Numbered from the stretch's first letter, positions 50,377-60,323 are shown. The stretch is DNA of 64,000 bases from Mesorhizobium loti (GCA_014189435.1 CP050293.1:3043001-3107000); one strand, 5' to 3'. Notes: generated by a model from the letters alone, not told the origin. Made by a program: numbers and translations.

Positions 50377-51345
50377 ATGAAAGCGCTTGGATACATACTC
50401 TCTTCAATTTTAGTCGGCATAGTAATGGCCTGTCTCGTCACGCCTGCTTCGGCGCAGGCGACCCGGACATGGGTTTCCGGCGTTGGCGACGACGCCAATC
50501 CGTGCAGCCGCACCGCGCCTTGCAAGACCTTCGCCGGCGCAATCTCGAAAACCGCCGCCGGCGGCGAAATCAACTGCATCGACTCGGGTGCTTACGGCGC
50601 GGTGACGATCACCAAGGCAATGACCATCTCTTGCCCCGAGGTCGAGGCGGGCGTGTTGCATTCATCGACGAATGGCGTGGTCATCAACGCGGCGGCGACC
50701 GATGTCGTCGTTCTTCGCGGTCTCGATATCAACGGTGCGCCACCGACCTCGCCCGGTCTCAATGGCGTCAGATTTCTTGCCGGCGCCGCCCTGCATATCG
50801 AGGAATGTCTCATTCATGGCAGCATCGGCGCCGCGCCGAACGGCAATGGTGTTATTTTTTCCCCATCGGGCACGGCCGAGCTCTATATCCACAACTCGAC
50901 CATCATCCGCAACAATGACGGCGTTCGCATTCAGCCGACCGGAACCGGTGTCGCGAAGGTCATCATCGACAACAGCAGGATCGAGAACAACAACCTTGCC
51001 GGGGTGAAGGCGGACGGCACCAGCAACACCGGCGGCTCCAACACGACGATCGTGAACAGCAGCGTTTCGGGCAACACCAATGCCGGCATCAGCATACTGA
51101 ACCCGGCCGCCGGCCCGGCCATCAACATCATGATCGACAGTGTCGTGGTGGCCAACAACGGAGCAAGTGGTGGCCTGCGTGTCGACGGAGCGAACGCGAC
51201 CGTGCGCGTCGGCAGATCGACGATCTCCGGAAATGGCCTTGGCACCGCCATCGTCAATGGCGGCGTGATCTCGTCCTATGCCAACAACCAGATCAACGGC
51301 AACACCTCGGATGGTCCGAACCCGCCGACCATCCCGGCGAAATAA
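50377..51345 (+). CDS. Secreted right-handed parallel beta-helix protein, copy 3
   Basis: A 322-residue paralogue with signal peptide MKALGYILSSILVGIVMACL (like copy 2) and cleavage near PASAQ. Mature motifs match the other copies (GGEINCIDSGAYGAVTITK, HIEECLIHG, YIHNSTIIRNNDGVRIQ). Its last 200 bp are almost identical to copy 1, not copy 2, so it is a mosaic. AGGGGA precedes the ATG at 50377. Followed by a hairpin and then icd. Confidence 0.85.
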   Translation: MKALGYILSSILVGIVMACLVTPASAQATRTWVSGVGDDANPCSRTAPCKTFAGAISKTAAGGEINCIDSGAYGAVTITKAMTISCPEVEAGVLHSSTNGVVINAAATDVVVLRGLDINGAPPTSPGLNGVRFLAGAALHIEECLIHGSIGAAPNGNGVIFSPSGTAELYIHNSTIIRNNDGVRIQPTGTGVAKVIIDNSRIENNNLAGVKADGTSNTGGSNTTIVNSSVSGNTNAGISILNPAAGPAINIMIDSVVVANNGASGGLRVDGANATVRVGRSTISGNGLGTAIVNGGVISSYANNQINGNTSDGPNPPTIPAK

Positions 51346-51373
51346 CTAACGGCACGACACACGCCACGAAAAC

Positions 51374-51399
51374 GCTTCGCGCGGGATACCGCGCGAAGC
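51374..51399 (+). terminator. Hairpin after beta-helix copy 3
   Basis: Arms GCTTCGCGCGG (51374-51384) and CCGCGCGAAGC (51389-51399), 11-bp stem, four-base loop. No T-tract. Related in sequence to the hairpin after copy 1, which suggests that hairpin and gene were duplicated together. Confidence 0.5.
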
Positions 51400-51571
51400 A
51401 AGCTGGTTAAGCGGCCCGAGGCCTATGTGGCACGGGCTTTTTATTCTCGATTGCTGTCGTGGAAGCTTGCGCCTGGTTTGCACCGCCCGGATCGCTTTGC
51501 TATAGGCGAAGTCCCAACCTCGGCGGGCCCTTCCCTGCCTTCACCCAACTTTCGAACGAGGCATTCTTTCC

Positions 51572-52783
51572 ATGGCGAAGATCAAGGTGGCGAACCCGGT
51601 CGTCGAACTCGACGGCGACGAGATGACCCGCATCATCTGGCAGTTCATCAAGGACAAGCTGATCCACCCTTATCTCGACCTCAAGCTCGAATATTACGAC
51701 CTCGGCGTCGAACACCGCGACGCCACCAACGACCAGGTGACGATCGATTCGGCCAACGCCATCAAGAAATGGGGCGTCGGCGTGAAATGCGCGACGATCA
51801 CTCCCGACGAGCAGCGCGTCGAGGAATTCAAGCTGAAGAAGATGTGGAAGTCGCCGAATGGCACCATTCGCAACATCCTGGGCGGCACCATCTTTCGCGA
51901 ACCGATCATCATGAAGAACGTGCCGCGCCTGGTGCCCGGCTGGACCAAGCCGATCATCGTCGGCCGTCACGCCTTCGGCGACCAGTACCGCGCCACCGAT
52001 TTCCGCTTTCCCGGCAAGGGCAAGCTGACGATCAAGTTCGTCGGCGAGGACGGCAAGGTGATCGAGCATGACGTCTACGACGCGCCGGGCGCCGGTGTCG
52101 CCATGGCCATGTACAATCTGGACGACTCGATCCGCGAATTCGCCCGCGCCTCGCTGAACTACGGCCTGCTGCGCAACTATCCGGTCTATCTGTCGACCAA
52201 GAATACCATTCTCAAAGCCTATGACGGCCGCTTCAAGGACATCTTCCAGGAAGTCTACGAGGCTGAATTCGAGGCCGAATTCAAGTCGAAGAAGCTGTGG
52301 TACGAACACCGCCTGATCGACGACATGGTGGCCTCCGCCCTGAAATGGTCGGGCGGCTATGTCTGGGCCTGCAAGAACTATGACGGCGACGTGCAGTCCG
52401 ACACGGTCGCGCAAGGCTTTGGCTCGCTCGGCCTGATGACCTCGGTGCTGATGACGCCGGACGGCAAGACGGTGGAAGCCGAGGCCGCGCACGGCACCGT
52501 CACCCGCCACTACCGCCAGCACCAGAAAGGCGAGGAAACCTCGACCAACTCGATCGCCTCGATCTTCGCCTGGACGCGTGGCCTCGCCCACCGCGCCAAG
52601 CTCGACGACAATGCCGAATTGAAGCGCTTTGCCGACACGCTGGAAAAGGTCTGTATCCAGACGGTCGAGTCCGGCTTCATGACCAAGGATCTGTCGCTGC
52701 TGATCGGGCCCGACCAACCCTGGCTGTCGACCACCGGTTTCCTCGACAAGATCGACGAGAATTTGCAGAAAGCGATGGCGTAG
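51572..52783 (+). CDS. icd: Isocitrate dehydrogenase (NADP), eukaryotic-like type
   Basis: A 403-residue TCA-cycle enzyme converting isocitrate to 2-oxoglutarate and CO2. [20 protein letters not shown] and [20 protein letters not shown] are characteristic of the homodimeric, eukaryotic-like NADP-IDH found in rhizobia, with [17 protein letters not shown] as the substrate-binding stretch. [12 protein letters not shown] near residue 307 is the cofactor region. Single gene with a strong terminator at 52801-52834. Confidence 0.97.
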   Translation: MAKIKVANPVVELDGDEMTRIIWQFIKDKLIHPYLDLKLEYYDLGVEHRDATNDQVTIDSANAIKKWGVGVKCATITPDEQRVEEFKLKKMWKSPNGTIRNILGGTIFREPIIMKNVPRLVPGWTKPIIVGRHAFGDQYRATDFRFPGKGKLTIKFVGEDGKVIEHDVYDAPGAGVAMAMYNLDDSIREFARASLNYGLLRNYPVYLSTKNTILKAYDGRFKDIFQEVYEAEFEAEFKSKKLWYEHRLIDDMVASALKWSGGYVWACKNYDGDVQSDTVAQGFGSLGLMTSVLMTPDGKTVEAEAAHGTVTRHYRQHQKGEETSTNSIASIFAWTRGLAHRAKLDDNAELKRFADTLEKVCIQTVESGFMTKDLSLLIGPDQPWLSTTGFLDKIDENLQKAMA

Positions 52784-52800
52784 GTTCCGCAGTTCCAAAT

Positions 52801-52834
52801 GCGAAGGCTCCGAAAGGAGCCTTCGCATTTTTGG
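52801..52834 (+). terminator. Rho-independent terminator after icd
   Basis: GCGAAGGCTCC (52801-52811) pairs with GGAGCCTTCGC (52816-52826) around a GAAA tetraloop and is followed by ATTTTT. Confidence 0.9.
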
Positions 52835-52866
52835 GGCTCCCATCTGAGCGAGACGAAGGTCCAGCG

Positions 52867-53493
52867 ATGACCAAGCCAATCCTCTACGGCGCGGACTACA
52901 GTGTTTACGTCCGCATCGCGCGGATGGTGCTGGAGGAAAAAGGCATCGACTACGAGCTCGTGCCACTCGACATCTTCGCCGCTGAGGGCGTCCCAGCCTG
53001 GTATCTTGAGCACCACCCGTTCGGCCGCATCCCGGCCTTCGAGCATGACGGGTTCCGCCTCTTCGAGACAAATGCGATCGCGCGCTATGTTGACGAAGCG
53101 TTCAACGGTCCGGCGCTGCAGCCTACCGACGCGCGCGGCCGCGCCAGGATGTCCCAGATCATCGGCATGCTCGACGCCTATGGCTACCGCGCCATGGTCT
53201 GGGACGTTGCTGTCGAGCGGCTGGAAAAGGATGAGCCGGATGAGACCCTGATCGCCGGCGGGCTGCGGCAGGCGGAGACGGTGCTTAGGGTGCTCACCTC
53301 GCTCAAGGCGCCGGGGCCGTGGTTGCTGGGCGACCAGTTGACGCTCGCCGATCTGCATGCGGCTCCGATCGTCGGCTATTTCGTCAAGGTCGGCGAAGGG
53401 CAAAAGCTGCTGGCGGAGTTCGCCGAGATCCAAGGCTGGTACGCGCGCATTGCTGCTCGTCCGAGCTTTGCCCGCACCGGGAAAGCCGAATAG
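52867..53493 (+). CDS. Glutathione S-transferase family protein
   Basis: A 208-residue GST. MTKPILYGADYSVYVRIARM, then GRIPAFEHDGFRLFETNAIA carries the cis-proline and glutathione-binding residues, and PWLLGDQLTLADLHAAPIVG is the C-terminal domain core. Start ATG at 52867 after CAGCG; longer starts lack family similarity. Likely detoxification or thiol chemistry; unrelated in detail to the GST at 30711. Confidence 0.9.
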   Translation: MTKPILYGADYSVYVRIARMVLEEKGIDYELVPLDIFAAEGVPAWYLEHHPFGRIPAFEHDGFRLFETNAIARYVDEAFNGPALQPTDARGRARMSQIIGMLDAYGYRAMVWDVAVERLEKDEPDETLIAGGLRQAETVLRVLTSLKAPGPWLLGDQLTLADLHAAPIVGYFVKVGEGQKLLAEFAEIQGWYARIAARPSFARTGKAE

Positions 53494-53497
53494 CGCG

Positions 53498-54292
53498 TCA
53501 ATCGGGAAGATAGATTTCGGCCTTCATAAAGGTTTTGGCGCGGCCGCTGATCAGCACGCGGTCATCCGCAAGTTCGCACAGCAAATGGCCGCCGCGCTGC
53601 GAGCACTGGAACGCCGAAAGCCGGGTCTTGCCCAGTTTCTCTGACCAGTACGGCACCAGTGTCGCATGGATCGAACCGGTCACCGGATCCTCGGGAATGC
53701 CCGCTGCCGGAGCGAAGTAGCGCGACACGAAATCGTGGCCGCCGCCGCGCGCGGTGACAACGACACCAAGCGGGTCGAAGGCCGCGATCTTAAACAGGTC
53801 CGGAACGAAGGATCGCACGGCCGCTTCATCGGCAAGCTCGACGAACAGGTTCTCGAAATTGCGAAAGCACGCGACCGACCGAGCCGATACGCTGTCCTGG
53901 AGCGTGCGCGTCAATTCGACATCGAGCGGCTGTGGTGGGAAGCATGGCAGGTCAAGCCGATAGGCGCCGTCATGTCGCGAAACCCTGATCTCACCTACCC
54001 GCGTCGCAAAGGCCATGTCGCTCGACACGTTGTAGGCTTCGGCAAGCACGTGCGCCGTGGCAAGCGTCGCGTGGCCGCAGAAATCGGCCTCATGCACCGG
54101 CGTGAACCAGCGTAAGTCCCAACCCGTGCTGTTTGGTCGTGCGAAGGCGGTTTCAGCCAAATTGTTCTCGTTGGCAACGGCCTGCATGACCTCGTCCGGC
54201 AGCCAGTTCTCCAGAATGAGGACGGCCGCGGGGTTGCCTTGAAAAATTCGATCGGCAAAAGCGTCGGCCTGATACATGGTCAGTGTTGGCAT
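53498..54292 (-). CDS. PhzF family epimerase/isomerase
   Basis: A 264-residue two-domain protein of the PhzF (diaminopimelate epimerase-like) family. Glu47 in NNLAETAFA is the catalytic acid position of PhzF; GHATLATAHVL and GIPEDPVTGSIHATLVPY are the two family signatures. Substrate unknown. GGAGAAAG precedes the ATG at 54292. Converges with the GST gene, 4 bp apart. Confidence 0.92.
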   Translation of the reverse strand: MPTLTMYQADAFADRIFQGNPAAVLILENWLPDEVMQAVANENNLAETAFARPNSTGWDLRWFTPVHEADFCGHATLATAHVLAEAYNVSSDMAFATRVGEIRVSRHDGAYRLDLPCFPPQPLDVELTRTLQDSVSARSVACFRNFENLFVELADEAAVRSFVPDLFKIAAFDPLGVVVTARGGGHDFVSRYFAPAAGIPEDPVTGSIHATLVPYWSEKLGKTRLSAFQCSQRGGHLLCELADDRVLISGRAKTFMKAEIYLPD

Positions 54293-54340
54293 ATCTTTCT
54301 CCGGATCCGGCCTTCGAAACATCCAGGCGGCAGGCGCGCA

Positions 54341-54717
54341 CTAGATACTGATTTCTGGCCGGGTCACCATCAGCCAGAGGATCGCTAGCACCGCGCCAAA
54401 GGCTGGAAAACCTGTTAGCAGGCCGCGACCAGCGCCACGACCGAGCCGCGATGGATGGCGTCGAGGCTGTCGCGCGGGCCGTCCTGCAAGGCGCCGGCCG
54501 CATTGACCACCGCGTCCATGCCCGCAACCAACGGCAGCCAGTCTTTAGCCGCAAGCAGCCACGTCATGTCGGCCTCGACCCAACGTACCGCCGGCCAACG
54601 CCGTTCGGCATCTCTGGTATCACGGCCGAGACCCGTGACCTTATGCCCGTCGCCAAGCAGGCGACCGACGACAGCTTCGCCGATCAGTCCGTAGCCGCCA
54701 AGGACAAGCACCTTCAT
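54341..54717 (-). pseudogene. Decayed SDR/NAD(P)H-binding oxidoreductase
   Basis: The first 100 codons (54415-54717) read MKVLVLGGYGLIGEAVVGRL with GDGHKVTGLGR, a normal Rossmann NAD(P) site, then AVVNAAGALQDG, and stop in TAA after VVALVAAC. A full member would be about 300-430 residues. Immediately past the stop, in another frame, FPAFGAVLAILWLMVTR then a stop at 54341 looks like the end of a membrane-helix tail as in SDR proteins with C-terminal DoxX-like region. An internal deletion plus frameshift is inferred. Confidence 0.6.
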
Positions 54718-54726
54718 GGGGTGGCT

Positions 54727-57393
54727 TTAGGCCGCCTCCAGCGCCGCCCTGACGGCCGCGATCGCCTCATTGGCCTTCGAGGCATCCGGGCCACCGGCCT
54801 GGGCCATGTCGGGCCGGCCGCCGCCGCCCTGCCCGCCCAATGCGGCGGAGGCCACGCGCACCAGATCGACAGCGCTGAAGCGGCTTAGCAGATCATCGGT
54901 GACGGCGACGACGACGCTTGCCTTGTTGTCCTCACCGGCGCCGACGAAGACGACGACGCCGGAACCGAGCGAGGTCTTGCCGGCATCGGCCAGCGGCTTC
55001 AGATCCTTGGGCGAGACACCGGAGACCGCCTTGCCGAGGAAGCCGACGCCCGCGACCGTCTCGTTCTCCGACGGCGCACCGGCGGCAGCACCACCGCCCA
55101 GCGCCAGCTTCTTGCGCGCTTCGGTCAGTTCCTTTTCGAGCTTCTTGCGCTCATCGAGCAGCGCCTCGACACGCGCCGGCACGTCGGCCGGCGAAATCTT
55201 CAGCACGGCCGCGGCCGCCTTCAGACGCCGGTCCTGCTCGTCAAGGTGTTTGCGCGCGGCTTCACCGGTCAACGCCTCGATGCGGCGCACGCCGGCGGCG
55301 ACCGCACTGTCCGACACGACACGCACCAGGCCGATGTCGCCGGTCGCCCGGACATGGGTGCCGCCACAGAGCTCGACCGAATAGGGCCTGTTGGCCTTGG
55401 CGCCATGCACGCCCGTGCCCATCGAAACGACGCGCACCTCATCGCCATATTTCTCGCCGAACAGCGCCATGGCGCCTTCGGCAATGGCATCGTCGACCGA
55501 CATCAGGCGCGTGGTCACCGGCCCGTTCTGCACGACGATCTCGTTGGCCATGCGCTCGACCTCTTCAAGGTCTTCGGCCGAAATCGGCTTGTTGTGCGAG
55601 ATGTCGAAGCGCAGGCGCTCTGGTGCCACCAGTGAGCCCTTCTGCGCGACATGGGTGCCCAGCACCTCACGCAGCGCTTCATGGATCAGATGCGTCGCGG
55701 AATGGTTGGCGCGCAGCCTGGTGCGGCGCGCGTGATCGACCTTCAGCTCGACGGCAGCGCCCGTCTTGACCGTGCCGCTGGCCACCTTGCCGACATGCAC
55801 GAACAGCCCATCAGCCTTCTTCTGCGTATCCGAGACCTCGATCGAGAAGCCTTCGCCCGCGATGACGCCGGTATCGCCCATCTGGCCGCCGGACTCGGCA
55901 TAGAACGGCGTCTGGTTGACGACGATCGCCACCGCATCGCCCTTGCCGGCGCTGTCGACCGTCTTGCCGTCCCGGACAAGCGCCTGGATGATGCCTTCGG
56001 CAGCTTCAGTCTCATAGCCGAGGAACTCGGTGGCGCCCGCCTTCTCGCGCACGGAGAACCAGATGGTCTCGGTGGCCGCGTCGCCGGAGCCTGCCCAATG
56101 CTTGCGCGCCTCGGCTTTCTGCTGCTCCATCGCATTGGTGAAGCCGGCAAGATCGACCGAGATGCTGCGCTGGCGCAAAGCGTCCTGCGTCAGATCGAGC
56201 GGGAAGCCATAGGTGTCGTAGAGCTTGAAGGCCGTCTCGCCGTCCAGCATGTCGCCGGCATGCAGCGTTTCCGTCGCCTCGGAGAGCAGGCCGAGGCCGC
56301 GCACCAGCGTCTTGCGAAACCTGGTCTCCTCGAGCTTCAGGGTCTCGGTGATCAACTGTTCGCCGCGCAGCAATTCAGGATAGGCCTGGCCCATTTCACG
56401 CACCAGCGCCGGCACCAGCTTCCACATCAGCGGCTCGTTGGCGCCGAGCAACTGCGCATGGCGCATGGCGCGGCGCATGATGCGGCGTAGGACGTAGCCC
56501 CGGCCTTCGTTCGACGGCAGCACGCCATCGGCCACCAGGAACGAGGACGAGCGCAGATGATCGGCGATGACGCGGAAGGACGCGACCGTCTCCTTGTCGG
56601 GACCATGCCCGATGGCCGACGAGGCCGCGTCGATCAGATGACGGAACAGATCGGTCTCGAAGACGCTTTCCACCCCTTGCAGGATGGACGCCATGCGCTC
56701 CAGGCCCATGCCGGTGTCGATCGACGGGCGCGGCAGGTCGATGCGCTCCTCTTTCGTCACCTGTTCGTACTGCATGAACACCAGGTTCCAGAATTCGAGG
56801 AAACGGTCGCCGTCCTCCTCCGGACTGCCGGGAGGTCCGCCCCAGATGTGTTCGCCACGGTCGATGAAGATCTCAGAGCACGGCCCGCAGGGTCCGGTGT
56901 CGCCCATCGCCCAGAAATTGTCCGAGGTGGCGATGCGAATGATGCGGTCGTCGGAAAACCCGGCGATCTTCTTCCAGAAGCCGGCCGCCTCCTCGTCTGT
57001 GTGATAGACGGTGACCAGCAGCTTGTCCTTGTTCAGCCCGAATTCCCTGGTGATCAGGTTCCAGGCAAGCTCGATGGCGCGCTCCTTGAAGTAATCGCCA
57101 AAGGAGAAATTACCGAGCATCTCGAAGAAGGTCAGATGGCGCGCGGTGTAGCCGACATTGTCAAGATCGTTGTGCTTGCCGCCGGCGCGAACGCTCTTCT
57201 GGGCGGTCGAGGCGCGCGAATAGGGCCGCTTCTCCAGGCCGGTGAAGACATTCTTGAACTGCACCATGCCGGCGTTGGTGAACATCAGCGTCGGGTCGTT
57301 GCGCGGCACCAGCGGGCTCGACGCGACGATCTCGTGACCCTCCTTGCGGAAGTAGTCGAGAAAGGTCGACCGGATTTCGTTCACGCCACTCAT
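54727..57393 (-). CDS. alaS: Alanyl-tRNA synthetase
   Basis: An 888-residue class II synthetase. [20 protein letters not shown] and [19 protein letters not shown] are the catalytic opening; [18 protein letters not shown] and the cysteine site [14 protein letters not shown] form the editing domain zinc site. [13 protein letters not shown] loop with [12 protein letters not shown] ends the C-Ala domain. The ATG at 57393 gives the normal N-terminus; the frame is open another 42 codons. Confidence 0.98.
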   Translation of the reverse strand: MSGVNEIRSTFLDYFRKEGHEIVASSPLVPRNDPTLMFTNAGMVQFKNVFTGLEKRPYSRASTAQKSVRAGGKHNDLDNVGYTARHLTFFEMLGNFSFGDYFKERAIELAWNLITREFGLNKDKLLVTVYHTDEEAAGFWKKIAGFSDDRIIRIATSDNFWAMGDTGPCGPCSEIFIDRGEHIWGGPPGSPEEDGDRFLEFWNLVFMQYEQVTKEERIDLPRPSIDTGMGLERMASILQGVESVFETDLFRHLIDAASSAIGHGPDKETVASFRVIADHLRSSSFLVADGVLPSNEGRGYVLRRIMRRAMRHAQLLGANEPLMWKLVPALVREMGQAYPELLRGEQLITETLKLEETRFRKTLVRGLGLLSEATETLHAGDMLDGETAFKLYDTYGFPLDLTQDALRQRSISVDLAGFTNAMEQQKAEARKHWAGSGDAATETIWFSVREKAGATEFLGYETEAAEGIIQALVRDGKTVDSAGKGDAVAIVVNQTPFYAESGGQMGDTGVIAGEGFSIEVSDTQKKADGLFVHVGKVASGTVKTGAAVELKVDHARRTRLRANHSATHLIHEALREVLGTHVAQKGSLVAPERLRFDISHNKPISAEDLEEVERMANEIVVQNGPVTTRLMSVDDAIAEGAMALFGEKYGDEVRVVSMGTGVHGAKANRPYSVELCGGTHVRATGDIGLVRVVSDSAVAAGVRRIEALTGEAARKHLDEQDRRLKAAAAVLKISPADVPARVEALLDERKKLEKELTEARKKLALGGGAAAGAPSENETVAGVGFLGKAVSGVSPKDLKPLADAGKTSLGSGVVVFVGAGEDNKASVVVAVTDDLLSRFSAVDLVRVASAALGGQGGGGRPDMAQAGGPDASKANEAIAAVRAALEAA

Positions 57394-57570
57394 GAATGCT
57401 GCCTTTTCGGAAGAGCCGCCGGGCCCGCCGACGGAAAATGGGCTCTGCGTCTTAGAAGATAAGACTTGGCCTTTTAGCCGCCGCGCTTCACCCTGTCCAG
57501 AAACACGGAATTGGTCCAATCAGCAGCCTTTGCCGCTGTTCGAACCGACCTGGTTTCGCAGCCCAAACGC

Positions 57571-57598
57571 AAAACCGCCGGCGCTAGGCCGGCGGTTT
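57571..57598 (-). terminator. Rho-independent terminator after recA
   Basis: Eleven-base arms AAACCGCCGGC (57572-57582) and GCCGGCGGTTT (57588-57598) with a five-base loop; the reverse strand continues TTTTGCGTTTGGG. It lies 93 bp past the recA stop and in the region upstream of alaS. Confidence 0.75.
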
Positions 57599-57690
57599 CA
57601 AAACGCAATAACGCGGAACTCGATTACATAAGCCCGAAATAATAGACCGCGATTATGGCCGAACTCCGGCTGACATCGCGCACGAAGCTG

Positions 57691-58788
57691 TTACATCGCG
57701 CCGGATTCTTCCTCGAAACCGTCGTCGCCACCTTCAGAGCCGCCATTCTCAAGGAACTTCTCGGCGATCAGCCCGGCATTCTGCCTGAGCGCCAGTTCGA
57801 TCTCGCGCGCGGTGTCGGGGTTGTCACGCAGGAACAGCTTTGCATTCTCGCGGCCTTGGCCGAGACGCTGCGAATTGTAGGAGAACCAGGCGCCCGACTT
57901 TTCGACCACGCCGGCCTTGACGCCGAGATCGACCAGTTCGCCGGTCTTGGACACGCCCTCGCCGTACATGATGTCGAACTCGACCACCTTGAAGGGCGGC
58001 GCAAGCTTGTTCTTGACCACCTTGACGCGGGTCTGGTTGCCGACGACCTCGTCGCGGTCCTTGACCGAACCGATGCGGCGGATATCGAGGCGCACCGAAG
58101 CGTAGAACTTCAGCGCGTTGCCGCCCGTCGTCGTCTCGGGTGAACCGAACATGACGCCGATCTTCATGCGGATCTGGTTGATGAAGATGACCATGGTGTT
58201 GGAACGCGAGATCGAAGCGGTCAGCTTGCGCAGCGCCTGGCTCATCAGGCGGGCCTGCAGGCCGGGCAGCGAATCGCCCATCTCGCCTTCGATTTCGGCG
58301 CGTGGCGTCAGCGCGGCGACCGAATCGACCACCAGCACGTCGATGGCGCCGGAGCGCACCAGCGTGTCGCAGATTTCCAGCGCCTGCTCGCCAGTGTCGG
58401 GCTGCGAGATCAGGAGGTTTTCGAGATCGACGCCAAGCTTGCGGGCATAGACCGGGTCAAGCGCATGCTCGGCATCGACGAAGGCGCAGATGCCGCCCTT
58501 CTTTTGCGCTTCGGCCACGGTGTGCAGGGCCAGCGTCGTCTTGCCCGAGCTTTCCGGCCCATAAATCTCGACGATGCGGCCGCGCGGCAGGCCACCGACG
58601 CCAAGCGCGATGTCGAGGCCAAGCGAGCCGGTCGGCACCGTTTCGATCTCGACGACCTGCTCGTTCGCGCCGAGCCGCATGATCGAGCCCTTGCCGAAAG
58701 CCCGCTCGATTTGCGACAACGCCGCATCCAGAGCCTTTGATTTGTCCACTGCCTTGTCCTCTACAAGCCGCAAAGAATTCTGAGCCAT
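57691..58788 (-). CDS. recA: Recombinase RecA
   Basis: A 365-residue DNA strand-exchange ATPase and LexA co-protease. Walker [10 protein letters not shown] is at 77-85, Walker [11 protein letters not shown] near 148, and [20 protein letters not shown] carries loop L2. Acidic Gly/Glu tail. ATG at 58788. Promoter elements and two LexA-like sites lie upstream (58844-58927), and an IS1595-type element starts at 58941. Confidence 0.98.
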   Translation of the reverse strand: MAQNSLRLVEDKAVDKSKALDAALSQIERAFGKGSIMRLGANEQVVEIETVPTGSLGLDIALGVGGLPRGRIVEIYGPESSGKTTLALHTVAEAQKKGGICAFVDAEHALDPVYARKLGVDLENLLISQPDTGEQALEICDTLVRSGAIDVLVVDSVAALTPRAEIEGEMGDSLPGLQARLMSQALRKLTASISRSNTMVIFINQIRMKIGVMFGSPETTTGGNALKFYASVRLDIRRIGSVKDRDEVVGNQTRVKVVKNKLAPPFKVVEFDIMYGEGVSKTGELVDLGVKAGVVEKSGAWFSYNSQRLGQGRENAKLFLRDNPDTAREIELALRQNAGLIAEKFLENGGSEGGDDGFEEESGAM

Positions 58789-58843
58789 GATACATCACCC
58801 CTTGGTCGTCAATGAAGGCCGGACAATCCGTAATCCCTGCCAT

Positions 58844-58927
58844 TTTGTACCTTTTTTGTTCTTGTTTGGCAAGAGGGGTCAAATAACTGAAAAACAATCA
58901 CTATCCGGATTTGTTCTTTTTTCGTAC
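58844..58927 (-). promoter_or_regulatory. recA promoter with two LexA-like sites
   Basis: On the reverse strand TTGCCA (58867-58872) and TACAAA (58844-58849) are spaced by 17 bp, a good promoter. The alphaproteobacterial LexA box is GTTC-N7-GTTC (or GAAC-N7-GAAC). In forward orientation GTAC-N7-GTTC lies at 58847-58861, over the -10 spacer, and GTTC-N7-GTAC at 58913-58927; each matches the box in 7 of 8 fixed bases. The mobile element begins 14 bp beyond the second site. Confidence 0.55.
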
Positions 58928-58933
58928 CAGAAA

Positions 58934-58940
58934 CTCGCGC
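58934..58940. repeat. Left 7-bp target-site duplication of the IS1595-type element
   Basis: CTCGCGC here is repeated at 61392-61398 directly outside the right end of the element. IS1595 elements usually duplicate 8 bp; a single mismatch in the eighth base would explain the 7-bp match. Confidence 0.7.
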
Positions 58941-58941
58941 C

Positions 58942-58966
58942 GGATGTATGCCGTTCGAACATGTAA
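58942..58966 (+). repeat. Left terminal inverted repeat of the IS1595-type element
   Basis: Twenty-five bases beginning GGATGTATGCCG and ending AACATGTAA; 21 match the complement of the right end at 61366-61390. The mismatches are at positions 9, 12, 15 and 16 of the repeat. Confidence 0.8.
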
Positions 58967-59093
58967 ATATTTTGCTAGGAAAAGAAGCCTTCCGCCCCTC
59001 TCCGATTCGGATGGTGCGCTAATGCGCAGGCTTGCGCTAGTTGGATAGCAGGTCGGGCCTATGTCGCTAGAGCACCAAGCCGTGCTTGCGCCC

Positions 59094-59318
59094 TCATTTT
59101 GATTTCCGTCCGATCTGCAGATTGGGCATGTCTTCGCCTTCACCGGCCATCAGGAATTGCATCAGAGCGCTCACTAGGGCCTCGGCAGCGTCCTTGTCCA
59201 GCGTCAAGTCAATGTCGGAAGGGTCGCCGTCTTCATCATATGTCACCAACGTCAGCGTGCCCCGCAACGGGTTGCGAGAGATGACTGTTATGTCATCGTC
59301 CTGATACTCAACTTCCAT
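59094..59318 (-). CDS. Passenger gene: small acidic protein, 74 aa
   Basis: An acidic 74-residue protein (MEVEYQDDDITVISRNPLRG, then DEDGDPSDIDLTLDKDAAEA) with a short helical tail. AAGGAG lies just before the ATG at 59318. No family recognised. It is inside the IS1595-type element, 72 bp beyond the membrane protein gene in the same direction, so the two may form a passenger operon. Product could be a partner or antidote, but nothing in the sequence proves it. Confidence 0.6.
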   Translation of the reverse strand: MEVEYQDDDITVISRNPLRGTLTLVTYDEDGDPSDIDLTLDKDAAEALVSALMQFLMAGEGEDMPNLQIGRKSK

Positions 59319-59390
59319 CTTCGTCTCCTTCCCCATTCGGAAGGCGTCAAGCTTCGCAAATTCCGACCGAAAGAGAAAGCTATGCGCTGG

Positions 59391-60323
59391 CTACTCGCCC
59401 GCTTGTTCCCGCTTGGAATTTTGCTCGCGGCGCTCTTTCTCGCGAGCGGACCGAACTATGCGGCGATAATCAACGATCCAGCCGGAACTGAATTGCGGCA
59501 TGAGTTGCATAGGAAGTCTCAACTCCTTGCCATCCTGCATCGCCTTGAGGATCGCTGCCCTGCTGGGTCCGAACAAGAACAGGTATGTCGAGTCCATATC
59601 AACGTTGCCTGTCTTGCGGTCAAAGATGGTCTGATATTCCAGCAGGCCGTCGACATTGAATCCCGGGCTTCGTATGCCGGGGCCGGGCTCGTCAGTCTTG
59701 CCAAATGCGCCGAGCAGGTATTCGGCCTCGCTGTGGGGCGGTATGACCACAGCAAGCGGAGAATTGGTCACAACGCCTTCAACATGTTTGCCAGTGGGCT
59801 TGCTGTAGAACTCGACGGCATTGTTCCTCTGATAGCAGGCAACAACGTCGAAGGCGGGGGAGTCTCCAGCGTTTCGTATCTTGAGATAGACCTGAGGGTC
59901 CCTGCTGCCGAAATAGACGACCGTTCCACCAGTCACGGAAAGGTAGGCTCGGGTTTGCAACTCCCCCATCTCGCGCGTAGTGGCTACGGCATCTTCGGCG
60001 GCGGCGGTCGCTCGTTGATTGACAGCCAGCGTGTTTCTGACCAGCCGAACAGCCCAAATACTAACGCCTACACTTCCGATAGCGGCAATGGCTGCGATCC
60101 ATTGTGCATACGTATCCTGCGCCGTGAACAAGCCCCAATACACGGTTTTGACCGGCTGACTTTCGCTGTCATCGGTGCGTGTTTCTTGGGTGTGTGGCTG
60201 TCCTATGTGGCGATAGGGTGGATAACGAAACCCAGGGTCGGACCAGGCAACAAACAGTAGGGTAATGCCGACGCCAACAACAACGCCAAGCGCAGCGCCT
60301 GCGACCCAATTGCGGTTAGACAT
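59391..60323 (-). CDS. Passenger gene: membrane-anchored protein with C-terminal soluble domain, 310 aa
   Basis: Two membrane segments are clear: residues about 8-27 (AGAALGVVVGVGITLLFVAW) and about 75-95 (IAAIAAIGSVGVSIWAVRLV). The remaining two thirds are soluble, with ETRAYLSV-like beta motifs (LQTRAYLSVTGGTVVYFGSR, VYLKIRNAGDSPAFDVVAC) typical of hypothetical proteins with an immunoglobulin-like lobe in accessory DNA. No enzymatic residues recognised. The gene is reverse, between the transposase and the small acidic gene, within the inverted repeats, and of lower GC than the chromosome. Confidence 0.65.
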   Translation of the reverse strand: MSNRNWVAGAALGVVVGVGITLLFVAWSDPGFRYPPYRHIGQPHTQETRTDDSESQPVKTVYWGLFTAQDTYAQWIAAIAAIGSVGVSIWAVRLVRNTLAVNQRATAAAEDAVATTREMGELQTRAYLSVTGGTVVYFGSRDPQVYLKIRNAGDSPAFDVVACYQRNNAVEFYSKPTGKHVEGVVTNSPLAVVIPPHSEAEYLLGAFGKTDEPGPGIRSPGFNVDGLLEYQTIFDRKTGNVDMDSTYLFLFGPSRAAILKAMQDGKELRLPMQLMPQFSSGWIVDYRRIVRSAREKERREQNSKREQAGE

